This document shows, one piece after another, positions 18,503-27,030 of a DNA stretch of 64,000 bases. A program made the translations under genes and the position numbers. Position 1 is the stretch's first letter, and each line of letters starts with the position of its first letter. The stretch spans positions 124,001 to 188,000 of the forward strand of contig NZ_JAEKPD010000002.1 of the NCBI RefSeq assembly GCF_016412875.1, given 5' to 3'. Under the pieces are notes generated by a model. The model worked only from the letters and a program-made list of their open reading frames with translations. It was not told the origin of the DNA and ran no database searches. Source of the stretch: Palleronia pontilimi (GTDB taxonomy: Bacteria > Pseudomonadota > Alphaproteobacteria > Rhodobacterales > Rhodobacteraceae).

Positions 18503-19360
18503 TCAGGACGCTGCGAGCACGGACGCCGTTTGTTGGCCCAGGCCGTCGATGCCCAGGCTCACGACTTCGCCGCCCTTCAGGAACCGCGGGGGCTTCTGGC
18601 CCATGCCGACACCCGGCGGCGTGCCCGTGGAAATCACGTCCCCCGGCTGCAGGCTCATGAAACGGCTGCAATAGGCGACCAGGTGCGGCACCCGGAAGAT
18701 CAGGGTCGAGGTGTTGCCCGATTGCTGGCGCGCGCCATCGACGTCGAGCCACATTTCAAGGTTGTCCATGTCCGCCACCTCGTCGCGCGTGACGAGCCAC
18801 GGCCCGGTCGGCCCGAACGTATCGCAGCCCTTTCCCTTGTCCCAGCTGCCGCCCCGTTCCAGTTGGTATTCACGCTCGGACACGTCGTTGATGACGCAAA
18901 AGCCCGCCACGTGGTTCATTGCATCGGCCTCGTCGATATAGGCGCCCGGGTCTCCGATCACGACGCCCAGCTCGACCTCCCAGTCGGTCTTTGTCGAGCC
19001 GCGTGGGATCTGGATGGGATCGTCGGGGCCCTGCACGGACGAGGTCCACTTGTTGAAGATGATCGGCTCGTCCGGGATCGGCATCCCGGCCTCTGCGGCG
19101 TGATCGGCGTAGTTCAGGCCGATGCAGATGAACTTGCCGATGCCGCCCACGCAGGCGCCGAGCCGCAGATCCTTCTGCGGGGTGCCGTCGACCACGGGCA
19201 GGGTGCCTGGATCGAGGTCCCGGAGCGCCTGAAGGCCGTCCGAGCGGAGCGTGTCGCCGCCAATGTCGGCCACGACGTTGGAGAGGTCCCGGACCCGGCC
19301 ATCCGCATCGAGCAGGCCCGGTTTCTCGGCACCGGGGGGGCCATAGCGAAGAAGTTTCAT
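18503..19360 (-). CDS. Fumarylacetoacetate hydrolase family protein, 2,4-diketo-3-deoxy-acid hydrolase type
   Basis: 285 residues. The fold has an N-terminal cap of about 70 residues and a C-terminal FAH domain starting at GKFICIGLNYADHAAE. Metal ligands are in TDWEVELGVVIG (two Glu) and in INDVSEREYQ (Asp). STGTPPGVGMGQKPP is the C-terminal family signature. The full-length protein with its cap resembles 2,4-diketo-3-deoxy-L-fuconate hydrolase, which cleaves the diketo acid to pyruvate and lactate. The position downstream of the sugar ABC importer and the presence of a lactate-dehydrogenase-type gene in the cluster support that reading. The exact substrate is inferred. Confidence 0.82.
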   Translation of the reverse strand: MKLLRYGPPGAEKPGLLDADGRVRDLSNVVADIGGDTLRSDGLQALRDLDPGTLPVVDGTPQKDLRLGACVGGIGKFICIGLNYADHAAEAGMPIPDEPIIFNKWTSSVQGPDDPIQIPRGSTKTDWEVELGVVIGDPGAYIDEADAMNHVAGFCVINDVSEREYQLERGGSWDKGKGCDTFGPTGPWLVTRDEVADMDNLEMWLDVDGARQQSGNTSTLIFRVPHLVAYCSRFMSLQPGDVISTGTPPGVGMGQKPPRFLKGGEVVSLGIDGLGQQTASVLAAS

Positions 19361-19450
19361 GGAATTACCCTCGTTTGTCGGAATGTTTCTTGTGTCGGTG
19401 GTCGTGCCACCTTGTGCCAGGTTCGACCCGCGGCCGCCCGGCGATCAGGT

Positions 19451-19558
19451 TCAGCAGGCCACCTTCCTGCCGCCGTCGGCCAGCGCGCTTCCTGCGCGGG
19501 CAGGGTTGAGCGCCATCGGATTACCCACCCGCCCCGATCCTGCAAGGCCGAGCCGCAT
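19451..19558 (-). pseudogene. Remnant of a 6PGDH/HIBADH-type NAD-dependent dehydrogenase
   Basis: A 35-codon frame starts with an ATG that overlaps the stop of the ABC ATPase gene. It reads MRLGLAGSGRVGNPMALNPA, which resembles the NAD-binding start of 3-hydroxyisobutyrate or 6-phosphogluconate dehydrogenases (GxGxxGxPMAxNLAxAG). It then stops at 19451, and nothing dehydrogenase-like follows in the remaining 90 bp before the hydrolase start. I read it as the leftover 5' end of a gene that was deleted. A chance short frame is possible. Confidence 0.45.
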
Positions 19559-21069
19559 CACGCCGCCTGGTCGGCCTTGATCCCGGAAATGGCCTGGATC
19601 AGGTTGTCTTCCGTCACCTCGTCGGACGTGAAGGTCCGCATGATCCGGCCCGAATACATGGCAACGATCCGGTCCGAGACGTGCAGCACCTCGGGCATTT
19701 CCGAGCTGATCACCATGACGGCATAGCCTTTCGCCGCGAGCGCCCTGAGCAGCTTGTGGATCTCGGACTTGCTGCCCACGTCGATGCCGCGGGTGGGCTC
19801 GTCCACGATCAGCAGGCTCGGGTGCATGGACAGCCACTTGCCGATGACGATCTTCTGCTGGTTGCCGCCCGACAGGTTGCCGACCTGCTGGCGCCAGCTG
19901 GGCGTGCGGATGTCGAGCTGGTCGCGATACTGGTCGAAGATCGCGATCTCGGCGCCCTCGGCCACGAAAGGACCGGCTTTCAGGTCGTCGACCTGGGGCA
20001 GGGTCATGTTGTCGCGACAGTTCATCCCCAGCACCAGTCCCTGGCCCTTGCGATCCTCGGGCACTAGGCTGATGCCGCGTGTGATCGCATCGGCGGGCGA
20101 GCTGATCCGGACCTCTTGGCCGTCCAGGAAGATCTGCCCCGCGCTGGGGTCGCGCAGACCGAACAGGGTCTCAGCGATTTCGGTCCGGCCCGCCCCGACG
20201 AGGCCGTAGAAGCCCACGACCTCGCCACGCCGCACCTCGAAACTGATATCCTTGTAGAGCTTGCCGCAGCTGAGATTGCGCACTTCCAGCGCCACATCGC
20301 CGATCTCGTGGTGCGATGCGTTGCGGGTCAGGTCCAGCTTGCGGCCGATCATCAACTGGGTGACGGATTCTTCGTTGGTTTCCCGGGTGTTGACCGTGCC
20401 TTGGTACTGGCCGTCGCGCAGGACGGTGATGCGGTCGGTGATCTTGAAGATCTCTTCCATCCGGTGCGAGATATAGATGATCCCCACGCCATCGGCCTGC
20501 AGGTCCGAGATCACGTCGAAGAGCACGCTTTTCTCGGCATCGGTCAGCGACGCCGTGGGCTCGTCGAAGATCACAGCCTTGGCGTCCACCGTCAGCGCGC
20601 GGGCGATTTCCACCATCTGCTGGTTGGCGATGGACAGATCCCCCACCAGCGTGTTGGCGTCGAAGCCCACGTTCAGCTTCTTCAGGATCGCGTTGGTCTT
20701 GTCGGTCAGGGTGGTCCAGTCGACACGGCCGAAGCTTTTGCGCGGCAACTCGCCCAAGTAGATGTTCTCGGCCACGCTGAGTTCTTCGGCAAGGCTGAGT
20801 TCCTGGTGGATGAACACGATGCCCTTGGCCTTGGCCTCCAAGGGTCCGGCCATGACGACCCGGTCGTCGCCCATGTAGATCGCGCCCTCGTCGGGCTGGT
20901 GGATGCCCCCCAGCACCTTCATCAGCGTGGACTTGCCCGCCCCGTTTTCACCCATCAGGGCGTGGACTTCGCCGGGCATGACGCTGAAGGACACGCCGTC
21001 GAGCGCGCGCACGCCGGGGAAGGTTTTCACGATACCGTCGAGGCGCAGGATTGGCTTTGCGTCGGTCAT
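19558..21069 (-). CDS. Sugar ABC transporter ATP-binding protein (ribose type, two ATPase domains)
   Basis: 503 residues with two fused nucleotide-binding domains, the layout of RbsA/XylG-class ATPases. The first has Walker A GENGAGKST, a signature at LSIANQQMVEIARAL and Walker B VIFDEPTASL. The second has a degenerate Walker A (GLVGAGRTEIAE), the signature LSGGNQQKIVIGKW and Walker B LLIVDEPTRGIDVGSK. The degenerate second Walker A is normal for the class. It powers the importer made with the two neighbouring permeases and the binding protein. The start overlaps the upstream permease stop by four bases, so the genes are translationally coupled. Confidence 0.95.
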   Translation of the reverse strand: MTDAKPILRLDGIVKTFPGVRALDGVSFSVMPGEVHALMGENGAGKSTLMKVLGGIHQPDEGAIYMGDDRVVMAGPLEAKAKGIVFIHQELSLAEELSVAENIYLGELPRKSFGRVDWTTLTDKTNAILKKLNVGFDANTLVGDLSIANQQMVEIARALTVDAKAVIFDEPTASLTDAEKSVLFDVISDLQADGVGIIYISHRMEEIFKITDRITVLRDGQYQGTVNTRETNEESVTQLMIGRKLDLTRNASHHEIGDVALEVRNLSCGKLYKDISFEVRRGEVVGFYGLVGAGRTEIAETLFGLRDPSAGQIFLDGQEVRISSPADAITRGISLVPEDRKGQGLVLGMNCRDNMTLPQVDDLKAGPFVAEGAEIAIFDQYRDQLDIRTPSWRQQVGNLSGGNQQKIVIGKWLSMHPSLLIVDEPTRGIDVGSKSEIHKLLRALAAKGYAVMVISSEMPEVLHVSDRIVAMYSGRIMRTFTSDEVTEDNLIQAISGIKADQAA

Positions 21070-22067
21070 ACTTTCAGCTCCTCTTTGCCCTTCACGTTCA
21101 GCTGGCGATCCAGGAACAGCACGGCGATCAGGATCAGGCCGATCACCAGATTCACGGTCGATGTGTCGGCGCCGATATGGCCCAGCCCCTTGCGCAGCAG
21201 CTGGATCGCGATGACGCCGCCGAAGGTGCCGATAACGGACCCCGCGCCGCCGGTGATCTTGGTGCCGCCAAGGACGACGGCGGTGATAACCCATAGCTCG
21301 TAGAGCTGGCCGTCATTGGGGTTCACCGATCCGGATTCTGAGTAGAAGACGACCGCCGACAGCGCCGCCAAGAAGCCGATGATCGCGAAGTTGATCATCA
21401 TGTGCGGACCCACCCGGATGCCGGCGTTGACGGCCGCGTCGCGGTTGTCGCCGATGGCATAGGCGTTGCGGCCGTGCACGGTCCTGGTCATCAGGAACCA
21501 GACCACCCCCGTGACCGCCAGAAGGAACCATGACGCGGTGGCGAGGCCCAGGAATTCGGCCTCGGCCAGGTCGACCAGCGTCCAGTTCAGGTGGCTGGTC
21601 GGATTCTCGCCGTTGAACATGAAGACGATGCCGCGATAGCCCAGCATCGAGCCCAGCGTGACGATGAAGGCGTCGACGCCGGTCTTCCAGACGATCAGCC
21701 CGTTCAGCGCGCCAAGGGCGGTGCCCACGGTCAGCGCCAGCAGCCAGGCCACCGGGATCACCCAGTCGCCCAGGCCCGCGAAGATCGGCCAGGTCATGCT
21801 GTCCAGCAGCACGATGGCGGCGATGGCGTAGGTGGCGCCGACGCTCAGGTCGATATTGCCGTTTACCATCACGATGGTCATGCCCATCGCGATGATCCCG
21901 ATCGGCGCCGACTGCTTGAGCAGCAGCAGCATGTTTTCCCAATCCATGAAGGCCGTGTCGCTGAGCGACATGTACGACCCCGCCACGGAGAAGAAGATCA
22001 GTTCCAGAACGATGAAGCCCCAGATCGCGCCGCTTTTCAGCGCCTTGGACAGTGCACCCGGTTGCAT
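21066..22067 (-). CDS. Sugar ABC transporter permease (ribose type), second subunit
   Basis: 333 residues from ATG 22067, preceded by ACGGAGGGGAACC. About eight to ten hydrophobic segments; the family element MVNGNIDLSVGATYAIAAIV is near residues 80-100 and AVVLGGTKITGGAGSVIGT is near 265. This is the BPD_transp_2 fold of RbsC-type permeases. It sits 13 bp after the other permease gene and overlaps the ATPase start, so all three are one operon. Two different permeases suggest a heterodimeric channel. Confidence 0.93.
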   Translation of the reverse strand: MQPGALSKALKSGAIWGFIVLELIFFSVAGSYMSLSDTAFMDWENMLLLLKQSAPIGIIAMGMTIVMVNGNIDLSVGATYAIAAIVLLDSMTWPIFAGLGDWVIPVAWLLALTVGTALGALNGLIVWKTGVDAFIVTLGSMLGYRGIVFMFNGENPTSHLNWTLVDLAEAEFLGLATASWFLLAVTGVVWFLMTRTVHGRNAYAIGDNRDAAVNAGIRVGPHMMINFAIIGFLAALSAVVFYSESGSVNPNDGQLYELWVITAVVLGGTKITGGAGSVIGTFGGVIAIQLLRKGLGHIGADTSTVNLVIGLILIAVLFLDRQLNVKGKEELKV

Positions 22068-22080
22068 GGTTCCCCTCCGT

Positions 22081-23055
22081 TCAAGCGATTGGTGACATGA
22101 GCTTGCCGCGCTTGGCCGCGATATCGAGCCAGACAGCAAGGATGATGATGATCCACGTCACGACGAACTGGACGTAGAATTGCAGACCCAGAAGCAGCAG
22201 GCCGTTCTGGATGAAGCCCAGGATCAGCACGCCGATGACGGTCTTGAAGATCGTGCCCGAGCCGCCCATCAACGAGGCGCCGCCAAGGATGACGGCGGCC
22301 AGGACCTCGAGCTCCAGCCCCTGTCCCACGGTGTTTTGCGAGCCCAGCGATCGGCTGGCCTGGATCAACCCCGCGGTCGCCACGCAGGCGGACGAGATGA
22401 TGTAGCAGAAGAAGACGGTGCGCGCCCGGCGGATGCCCGAGAAGGTGGCCGCCGTGCCGTTGCCGCCCACCGCGTAGACCTTGCGCCCGAACGGCGTCTT
22501 GGACAGCACCAGTCCCAGGAATGCGGCCAGCAGCAGGAAGATCAGGATCGGCACGGGAATGCCCAGCGCCGAGCCCTGTCCGAAGACGCTGAACCAGGTG
22601 CCTTCCTTGTCGGCGATGTCCATGTTCTTGCCGCCCGAATAGGTCAGCGTCAGGCCGTGGATGGCCGATAGCATACCTAGAGTCACGATCAGCGAATTGA
22701 GCTTGAGATAGCCGACGAGAAAGCCGATCAGCGCGCCCAGCGCCAGGGTCATGGCAAACATCGCCGGGATCGCGAGGAACGGTCCGATCTTGTCGTGCAA
22801 ATCGAGCACGACGATGGTCGAGAACGACATCATCGAGCCCACCGACAGGTCAAGATTACCGCTGATGACCACGAAGGTGACGCCCAGCGCCATGACCCCC
22901 AGGATCGCCGAGGACCGAACCACGCTGAAGACGTTGTCCACGGTCAGGAACTTCGAGTTCGCGAACGTGAAGGCCACGATGAAGACCGCGAAGGCGATCA
23001 GGATCCCCTGCTTCGCCAGAACGCTGCCGATCTGTTGCTTCGAAACTGTCGCCAT
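22081..23055 (-). CDS. Sugar ABC transporter permease (ribose type), first subunit
   Basis: 324 residues from ATG 23055 with GGGAGGAAT upstream. The family signatures are VISGNLDLSVGSMMSFSTIV near residues 60-80 and AVILGGASLMGGSGTIFKTV near 250-270, in an otherwise hydrophobic chain. It is related to but distinct from the second permease. The gene follows the SDR gene by 56 bp on the minus strand. It forms the inner-membrane pore for the sugar or polyol delivered by the periplasmic binding protein. Confidence 0.93.
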   Translation of the reverse strand: MATVSKQQIGSVLAKQGILIAFAVFIVAFTFANSKFLTVDNVFSVVRSSAILGVMALGVTFVVISGNLDLSVGSMMSFSTIVVLDLHDKIGPFLAIPAMFAMTLALGALIGFLVGYLKLNSLIVTLGMLSAIHGLTLTYSGGKNMDIADKEGTWFSVFGQGSALGIPVPILIFLLLAAFLGLVLSKTPFGRKVYAVGGNGTAATFSGIRRARTVFFCYIISSACVATAGLIQASRSLGSQNTVGQGLELEVLAAVILGGASLMGGSGTIFKTVIGVLILGFIQNGLLLLGLQFYVQFVVTWIIIILAVWLDIAAKRGKLMSPIA

Positions 23056-23111
23056 AATTCCTCCCTTGGGCTTTCGGGCCGGTCGCTGGCCCTTGACCCG
23101 ATGAATGTCGT

Positions 23112-23903
23112 TCAAACCAGTGTCATGCCTCCGTCGATCATGACGATCTGGCCGGTCATGTAGTCGCTGTCCTTCGACGCAAGGAACGTCGTCGTCCCCG
23201 TGATGTCGGCGGGTTTCGCGACGCGGCCCTTCAGAATCTCGGCGCTGAATTCCTCCATCGCCTGGCCGGGACGCTCGGACGCCCCGATTTCCAGCAGGTC
23301 CTTGTCGACCTGGTCCCACATCTCGGTCGCCACCACGCCCGGCGCGAAGCCGGTCACGGTGATGTTGTGCTTGGCGAGGCCCCGGGCGCCCGATTGCGTC
23401 AGCGACACCACAGCCCATTTCGATGCGCAGTATGGGGCCACGTTGTCGAACCCCTGGCGGCTGGCGATGGACGCGGTGTTGACGATCTTGCCGCCGGTGC
23501 CCTGGTCGATCATCTGGCGCGCGGCTTCCTGCATGCCGATCATGCAGCCCAGACCGTTCACGCCCATGATGAAATTCCAGTTGTCTTCCGTCACGTCGAG
23601 AAAGTTCATGGGCTTGTTGACGCCCGCATTGTTGAACTTGACGTCGAGCTGTCCGAACGTCTCGACCGTGTGCGCGATCATGGCGCGGACGGCGTCGCGG
23701 TCGGTCACGTCGACCCGCGTCGAGGTGACGGCATCCTTGTGACCATTGCTGCGGGCCGCTTCGGCCACTTCGGCCACCTTGTCGCCGTTGATATCGGCGA
23801 AGCAGACCTTGGCGCCTTCGCTCAGCAAAGCCTCGCCGATGGCGCGGCCTATGCCCTGCGCGGCACCCGTCACGATGCAGACCCGTCCTGATACGCGTCC
23901 CAT
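23112..23903 (-). CDS. SDR family NAD(P)-dependent oxidoreductase, sorbitol-dehydrogenase-like
   Basis: 263 residues, classical SDR. The cofactor motif is TGAAQGIGRAIG. NNAG is present at FNNAGVNK. The catalytic Ser is in NTASIASRQG and the pair YCASK (Tyr, Lys) follows. APGVVATEMWDQVDKDL resembles the SmoS/polyol dehydrogenase subgroup. It is clearly paralogous to the SDR at 27031-27840 on the other side of the divergent promoter: both have NKP..F.D..EDNW, HNITV.G.APGVV, W.Q.DKDL.EIG and DSDYMTGQ. It lies between the binding-protein and permease genes, so its substrate is probably what the importer brings in. Confidence 0.88.
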   Translation of the reverse strand: MGRVSGRVCIVTGAAQGIGRAIGEALLSEGAKVCFADINGDKVAEVAEAARSNGHKDAVTSTRVDVTDRDAVRAMIAHTVETFGQLDVKFNNAGVNKPMNFLDVTEDNWNFIMGVNGLGCMIGMQEAARQMIDQGTGGKIVNTASIASRQGFDNVAPYCASKWAVVSLTQSGARGLAKHNITVTGFAPGVVATEMWDQVDKDLLEIGASERPGQAMEEFSAEILKGRVAKPADITGTTTFLASKDSDYMTGQIVMIDGGMTLV

Positions 23904-23991
23904 GGCGCACCTCCCTTGATTGCCGTTTGTCCTTCGGGGACGTGCGGGGCGCGTGGTCGGTCCACGCGCCCCGCATTTTGGGAGGGGCCGA

Positions 23992-24957
23992 TCAGAAGAC
24001 CGGCTTGGAGAACTCGCTCATGTTCTCTTGGGTGATCTTCGGCGTGTCGAAGTAGTTCAGCTTCGGCACTTCCTTGCCTTCGAGCACGTCGATCGCGGTT
24101 TGCAGGGCGGCCTCGGCGTCATCGACCGGCGACTGGTAGATCGAGCCCCAGTAATCGCCCGCTTCCATCGCTTCGTAGCCGACCGAGAAGTTCGTCGCGC
24201 CGACGAAGATGATGCCGTCGCGGCCCGCGGCCTTGGCGGCGTTCAGCGCGCCCACGCCCATGTTGTCGTCGCCGGCATAGACGCCGTCGATGTCGTCATA
24301 CTTGACCAGGAAGGCTTCCATCACCTGCTGCGACTTCTCGCGGTTCCAGTCGCCAGGCTGGGTTTCGACCAGCGTCACGTCCGGGCAGACCTCGGGCAGG
24401 CGATCCTCGAAGCCCTTGGCGCGCTCGATCGCGGTGGTGTAGCCGGGCTGGCCGCTGATCTGCACGACACGGGCTTCGCTTTCGATGCCCATTTCCTTGA
24501 ACTTGTCGCACATGATCTCGGCCGAACGCGATCCTTGGGTGATGTTGTCGGGGCCCGAGAACGAGGCAATGAAATCCTGTCCCTGCTCGGCGATGTTCGA
24601 ATTGGTGACGATCACCGGGATGTCGGCCTGCGACGCTTTGCGGACAGCGGGGATCACGGCCTCGCCGTTGGTCGGCCAGATGATGATGGCGTCCACATCC
24701 TGCTGGATCAGGTCTTCCATCTGGGCAATCTGGCGAGCCACGTCGCCGCCCGCGTCCAGCACGACCGTCTCGACCATGTCGTTGGCCTCGGCCGCGGCAA
24801 TGAAGGCCTGTTCGTAGGTGGTCTGGTAGCTGTCGACGCCGACATTGTTCTGCGTGATGCCGATCTTCATGGTCTCGCTGTGGCTGGCGGCCATGGCGGC
24901 GCCGGCGAACATGGCGGTTGCCGCGGTGGTGGCAACAAGGGCATTGCGAAGTTTCAT
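23992..24957 (-). CDS. Periplasmic sugar-binding protein (ribose type)
   Basis: 321 residues from ATG 24957, with CCGGGAGGAAACCAG upstream. The N-terminus MKLRNALVATTAATAMFAGA ends in a Sec signal with AMAASHS cleavage. The mature part has two lobes of the Peripla_BP_4 type, with DAIIIWPTNGEAVIPAV and DGVYAGDDNMGVGALNA as ligand-hinge elements of the RbsB/xylose-binding group. It is the first gene of the minus-strand importer operon, next to the divergent control region with two palindromes. The ligand is unknown. Confidence 0.93.
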   Translation of the reverse strand: MKLRNALVATTAATAMFAGAAMAASHSETMKIGITQNNVGVDSYQTTYEQAFIAAAEANDMVETVVLDAGGDVARQIAQMEDLIQQDVDAIIIWPTNGEAVIPAVRKASQADIPVIVTNSNIAEQGQDFIASFSGPDNITQGSRSAEIMCDKFKEMGIESEARVVQISGQPGYTTAIERAKGFEDRLPEVCPDVTLVETQPGDWNREKSQQVMEAFLVKYDDIDGVYAGDDNMGVGALNAAKAAGRDGIIFVGATNFSVGYEAMEAGDYWGSIYQSPVDDAEAALQTAIDVLEGKEVPKLNYFDTPKITQENMSEFSKPVF

Positions 24958-25028
24958 CTGGTTTCCTCCCGGAACTTCTTGGTTTCTGGTCGTTCGTTGT
25001 CTCGGACGTCTCATCCGTGCGTCCGCAC

Positions 25029-25050
25029 ATCATTCCTTGAGACGAATGAT
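25029..25050. repeat. 7-bp inverted repeat in the leader of the binding-protein gene
   Basis: ATCATTC (25029-25035) and GAATGAT (25044-25050) are perfect inverted copies with an 8-nt spacer, about 70 bp upstream of the binding-protein start. It may be an operator or leader hairpin. It does not match the neighbouring ATCCA-N3-TGGAT palindromes. Confidence 0.4.
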
Positions 25051-25096
25051 CCCCGACATCTTGGCGCATCCAAACTGATCAATCTGCACGAGAAAT

Positions 25097-25130
25097 ATCC
25101 ATATTGGACAAAATAATATCCAATCTGGAT
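25097..25130. promoter_or_regulatory. Tandem palindromic operator pair in the divergent promoter
   Basis: Copy 1 is ATCCATATTGGAC (25097-25109) and copy 2 is ATCCAATCTGGAT (25118-25130). Both have the form ATCCA-N3-TGGA. The centres (25103 and 25124) are 21 bp apart, two DNA turns, which would place two dimers on the same face. They lie in the AT-rich centre of the 226-bp gap between the importer operon and the regulator gene. Binding by the adjacent regulator is inferred. Confidence 0.6.
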
Positions 25131-25183
25131 GAATCGGCGGTATCGTGGCGCTGTCAATTTGAACAATTCTTGGAGGTGCAATC

Positions 25184-27013
25184 GTGACTCGGCCGAAATC
25201 GTCCAGATCGGACAGGGCTGCGACAGCGCGGTCGGTCAGGAACCAGGAAAGAACAGCGACATCCATGAATGCAATGGCTGCACATATGGACAAGACACAT
25301 CGCTCGCCAAGCAGCGCGACCGAGATGCTTGACCTGCTGTCGTTCCTGGAAGAGTTCAGCGACGAGCTTGAAGGCTCGTTCGACCTGGTGGGTCCCAACC
25401 CGCATCTGCGGATGATGCTGCATCTTCTGCGCGGCCATGTGGAGGCGCGCGTGATCACGCCCACATCGGCCATCGGTGCCAGCCGCGTGCCCTACGCGAC
25501 AGCCAACCGGCGGCTGAAGGAAATGGTCGCCGCCGGGCTGGTCGAACAGCGCCCGCGCACCGCCAGCGGCAAGAGCTTCTCGATTCACCCCAGCGACGCG
25601 CTTTTGTCCCAGTGGACGCAGCTTTCGGGCCGCATCCGTCGGATGTGCCAGGCGCGTTTCGGCGGCGAGACGCAGATCGACGATACCAAGGATTACTACT
25701 TCGGCGGCAGCTACAGCGCGGCGCGGTCAATCCCGCCGCTGAGCGTCCTGACAGAACCGCTGCGGGTGGCCGGGGGCTTGCGCGTGCTGGCGCATGGCGA
25801 TCCGACCTTCATGGTGATGGTCAACCTGAAGCGGCAATTCGAACAGGCCATCGGCGTGCGGATCAACCAGCGCGCCTTTTCCATCGACCGGCTGCGCCAG
25901 GAAGCGTTGCGCAACGCGGAAAAGGCCGCCAGCCGCTATGACATCATCGCTGTCGATCTGCCGTGGATCGGGGAATTCGCCGAGCGCGGCGTGCTGATGC
26001 CGCTGGATCAAGTGATGGATATCGCGCGGCTGGATCCGGCCGATTTCCACACCGCAGGCTGGACCGCCGCGCATTGGGGCGGCCGGGCCTACGGCGTGCC
26101 TGCCCAGACCACGCCCGAACTGCTGTTCTATCGGCGCGACCTTTTCGCCGATGCTGGGCTGGAGCCGCCGCGCACCACGGACGACCTGTTGGTGGCTGCG
26201 AAGACGTTGCACCAGCCGCATCGCGGCCGCTACGGGATCGCCTGGAACGCCGCGCGCGGCACGGCGCTTGGCCATACGGTCCTGATGGCGATGGCCGATT
26301 TCGGCCAGCCGGTCCTGGACCTGCCGCGGATCGCGGGCGGCTTCGACGCGGCGCACCTGGCGCGCGGCGGCTACCGTCCCACCATCGACACCGAGGCCGG
26401 TCTGCAAGCCGCCGAGTTCCTGCTGGAGCTGCTGAACTATTCGCCGCCCGACATCCTGTCGATGTCCTGGTACGAACGGGTCCGCCCCTATGCGGCGGGC
26501 AAGGCCGCTATGGCCTATGGCTACACGCTGCTGGCGCCGTATTTCGAAGGCGACGACCGCTCGCCCGCTTGCGGGCAGACCGGATACTTGCCGCATCCCG
26601 CGGGTCCGGGCGGGCGCACCATCGCGCCCGTCGGCGGCTACGTGCTGGGCATCCCCGCCAACCTGCCGCCCGAACGGGTGCCTGCCGCGGTCGATGCCTT
26701 GGCGGTCTTCACGTCGCCCGAAGCGCAAAAGCTGTTCGTGCAGAACGGCAGCCGAACCAACCCGCGCTATTCCGTGGCCGCCGATCCCGAAGTGCGCCGC
26801 GCCTCGACCATCTTCGAGGCTGTGGACGAGATGTCCTGGCGCGACGAGCTGCAATTCTGGCCGCGCCCGCCGGTGCCCGAAATCGGCGGTATCGTGCAGA
26901 TCTGCGGCGAGGAATTCCACGACATGCTGCGCGGCTCCGTTTCGCCGCGACAGGCTTTGCGCAACGCCCAAGGACGGGCCGACGCGCTGATACGATCTGA
27001 CCAGACAAAGTGA
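25184..27013 (+). CDS. Winged-helix regulator fused to a family-1 solute-binding-protein domain
   Basis: 609 residues from GTG 25184, which has a strong GGAGGT Shine-Dalgarno. No signal peptide; the first 45 residues are basic and Ser-rich. Residues about 60-150 form a MarR/GntR-like winged helix (SRVPYATANRRLKEMVAAGL, then a VEQRP...GKSFSIHP wing). Residues about 185-605 look like a type-1 extracellular solute-binding fold: LRVLAHGDPTFMV, DIIAVDLPWIGEFAERG, YGVPAQTTPELLFYRRDLF, VGGYVLGIP, AVDALAVFTSPEAQK. The protein should be a cytoplasmic one-component sensor for a small ligand. It diverges from the importer operon and leads the plus-strand catabolic genes, so it probably controls both. 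The domain pairing is unusual; the ligand is unknown. Confidence 0.8.
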   Translation: MTRPKSSRSDRAATARSVRNQERTATSMNAMAAHMDKTHRSPSSATEMLDLLSFLEEFSDELEGSFDLVGPNPHLRMMLHLLRGHVEARVITPTSAIGASRVPYATANRRLKEMVAAGLVEQRPRTASGKSFSIHPSDALLSQWTQLSGRIRRMCQARFGGETQIDDTKDYYFGGSYSAARSIPPLSVLTEPLRVAGGLRVLAHGDPTFMVMVNLKRQFEQAIGVRINQRAFSIDRLRQEALRNAEKAASRYDIIAVDLPWIGEFAERGVLMPLDQVMDIARLDPADFHTAGWTAAHWGGRAYGVPAQTTPELLFYRRDLFADAGLEPPRTTDDLLVAAKTLHQPHRGRYGIAWNAARGTALGHTVLMAMADFGQPVLDLPRIAGGFDAAHLARGGYRPTIDTEAGLQAAEFLLELLNYSPPDILSMSWYERVRPYAAGKAAMAYGYTLLAPYFEGDDRSPACGQTGYLPHPAGPGGRTIAPVGGYVLGIPANLPPERVPAAVDALAVFTSPEAQKLFVQNGSRTNPRYSVAADPEVRRASTIFEAVDEMSWRDELQFWPRPPVPEIGGIVQICGEEFHDMLRGSVSPRQALRNAQGRADALIRSDQTK

Positions 27014-27030
27014 CACGAGGAGGAAAGTCC

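Noticed and set aside
25068-25080. ATCCAAACTGATC as a third operator copy
   Set aside because: The right arm does not match TGGAT and the spacing to the other two (29 bp) is off the helical phase.
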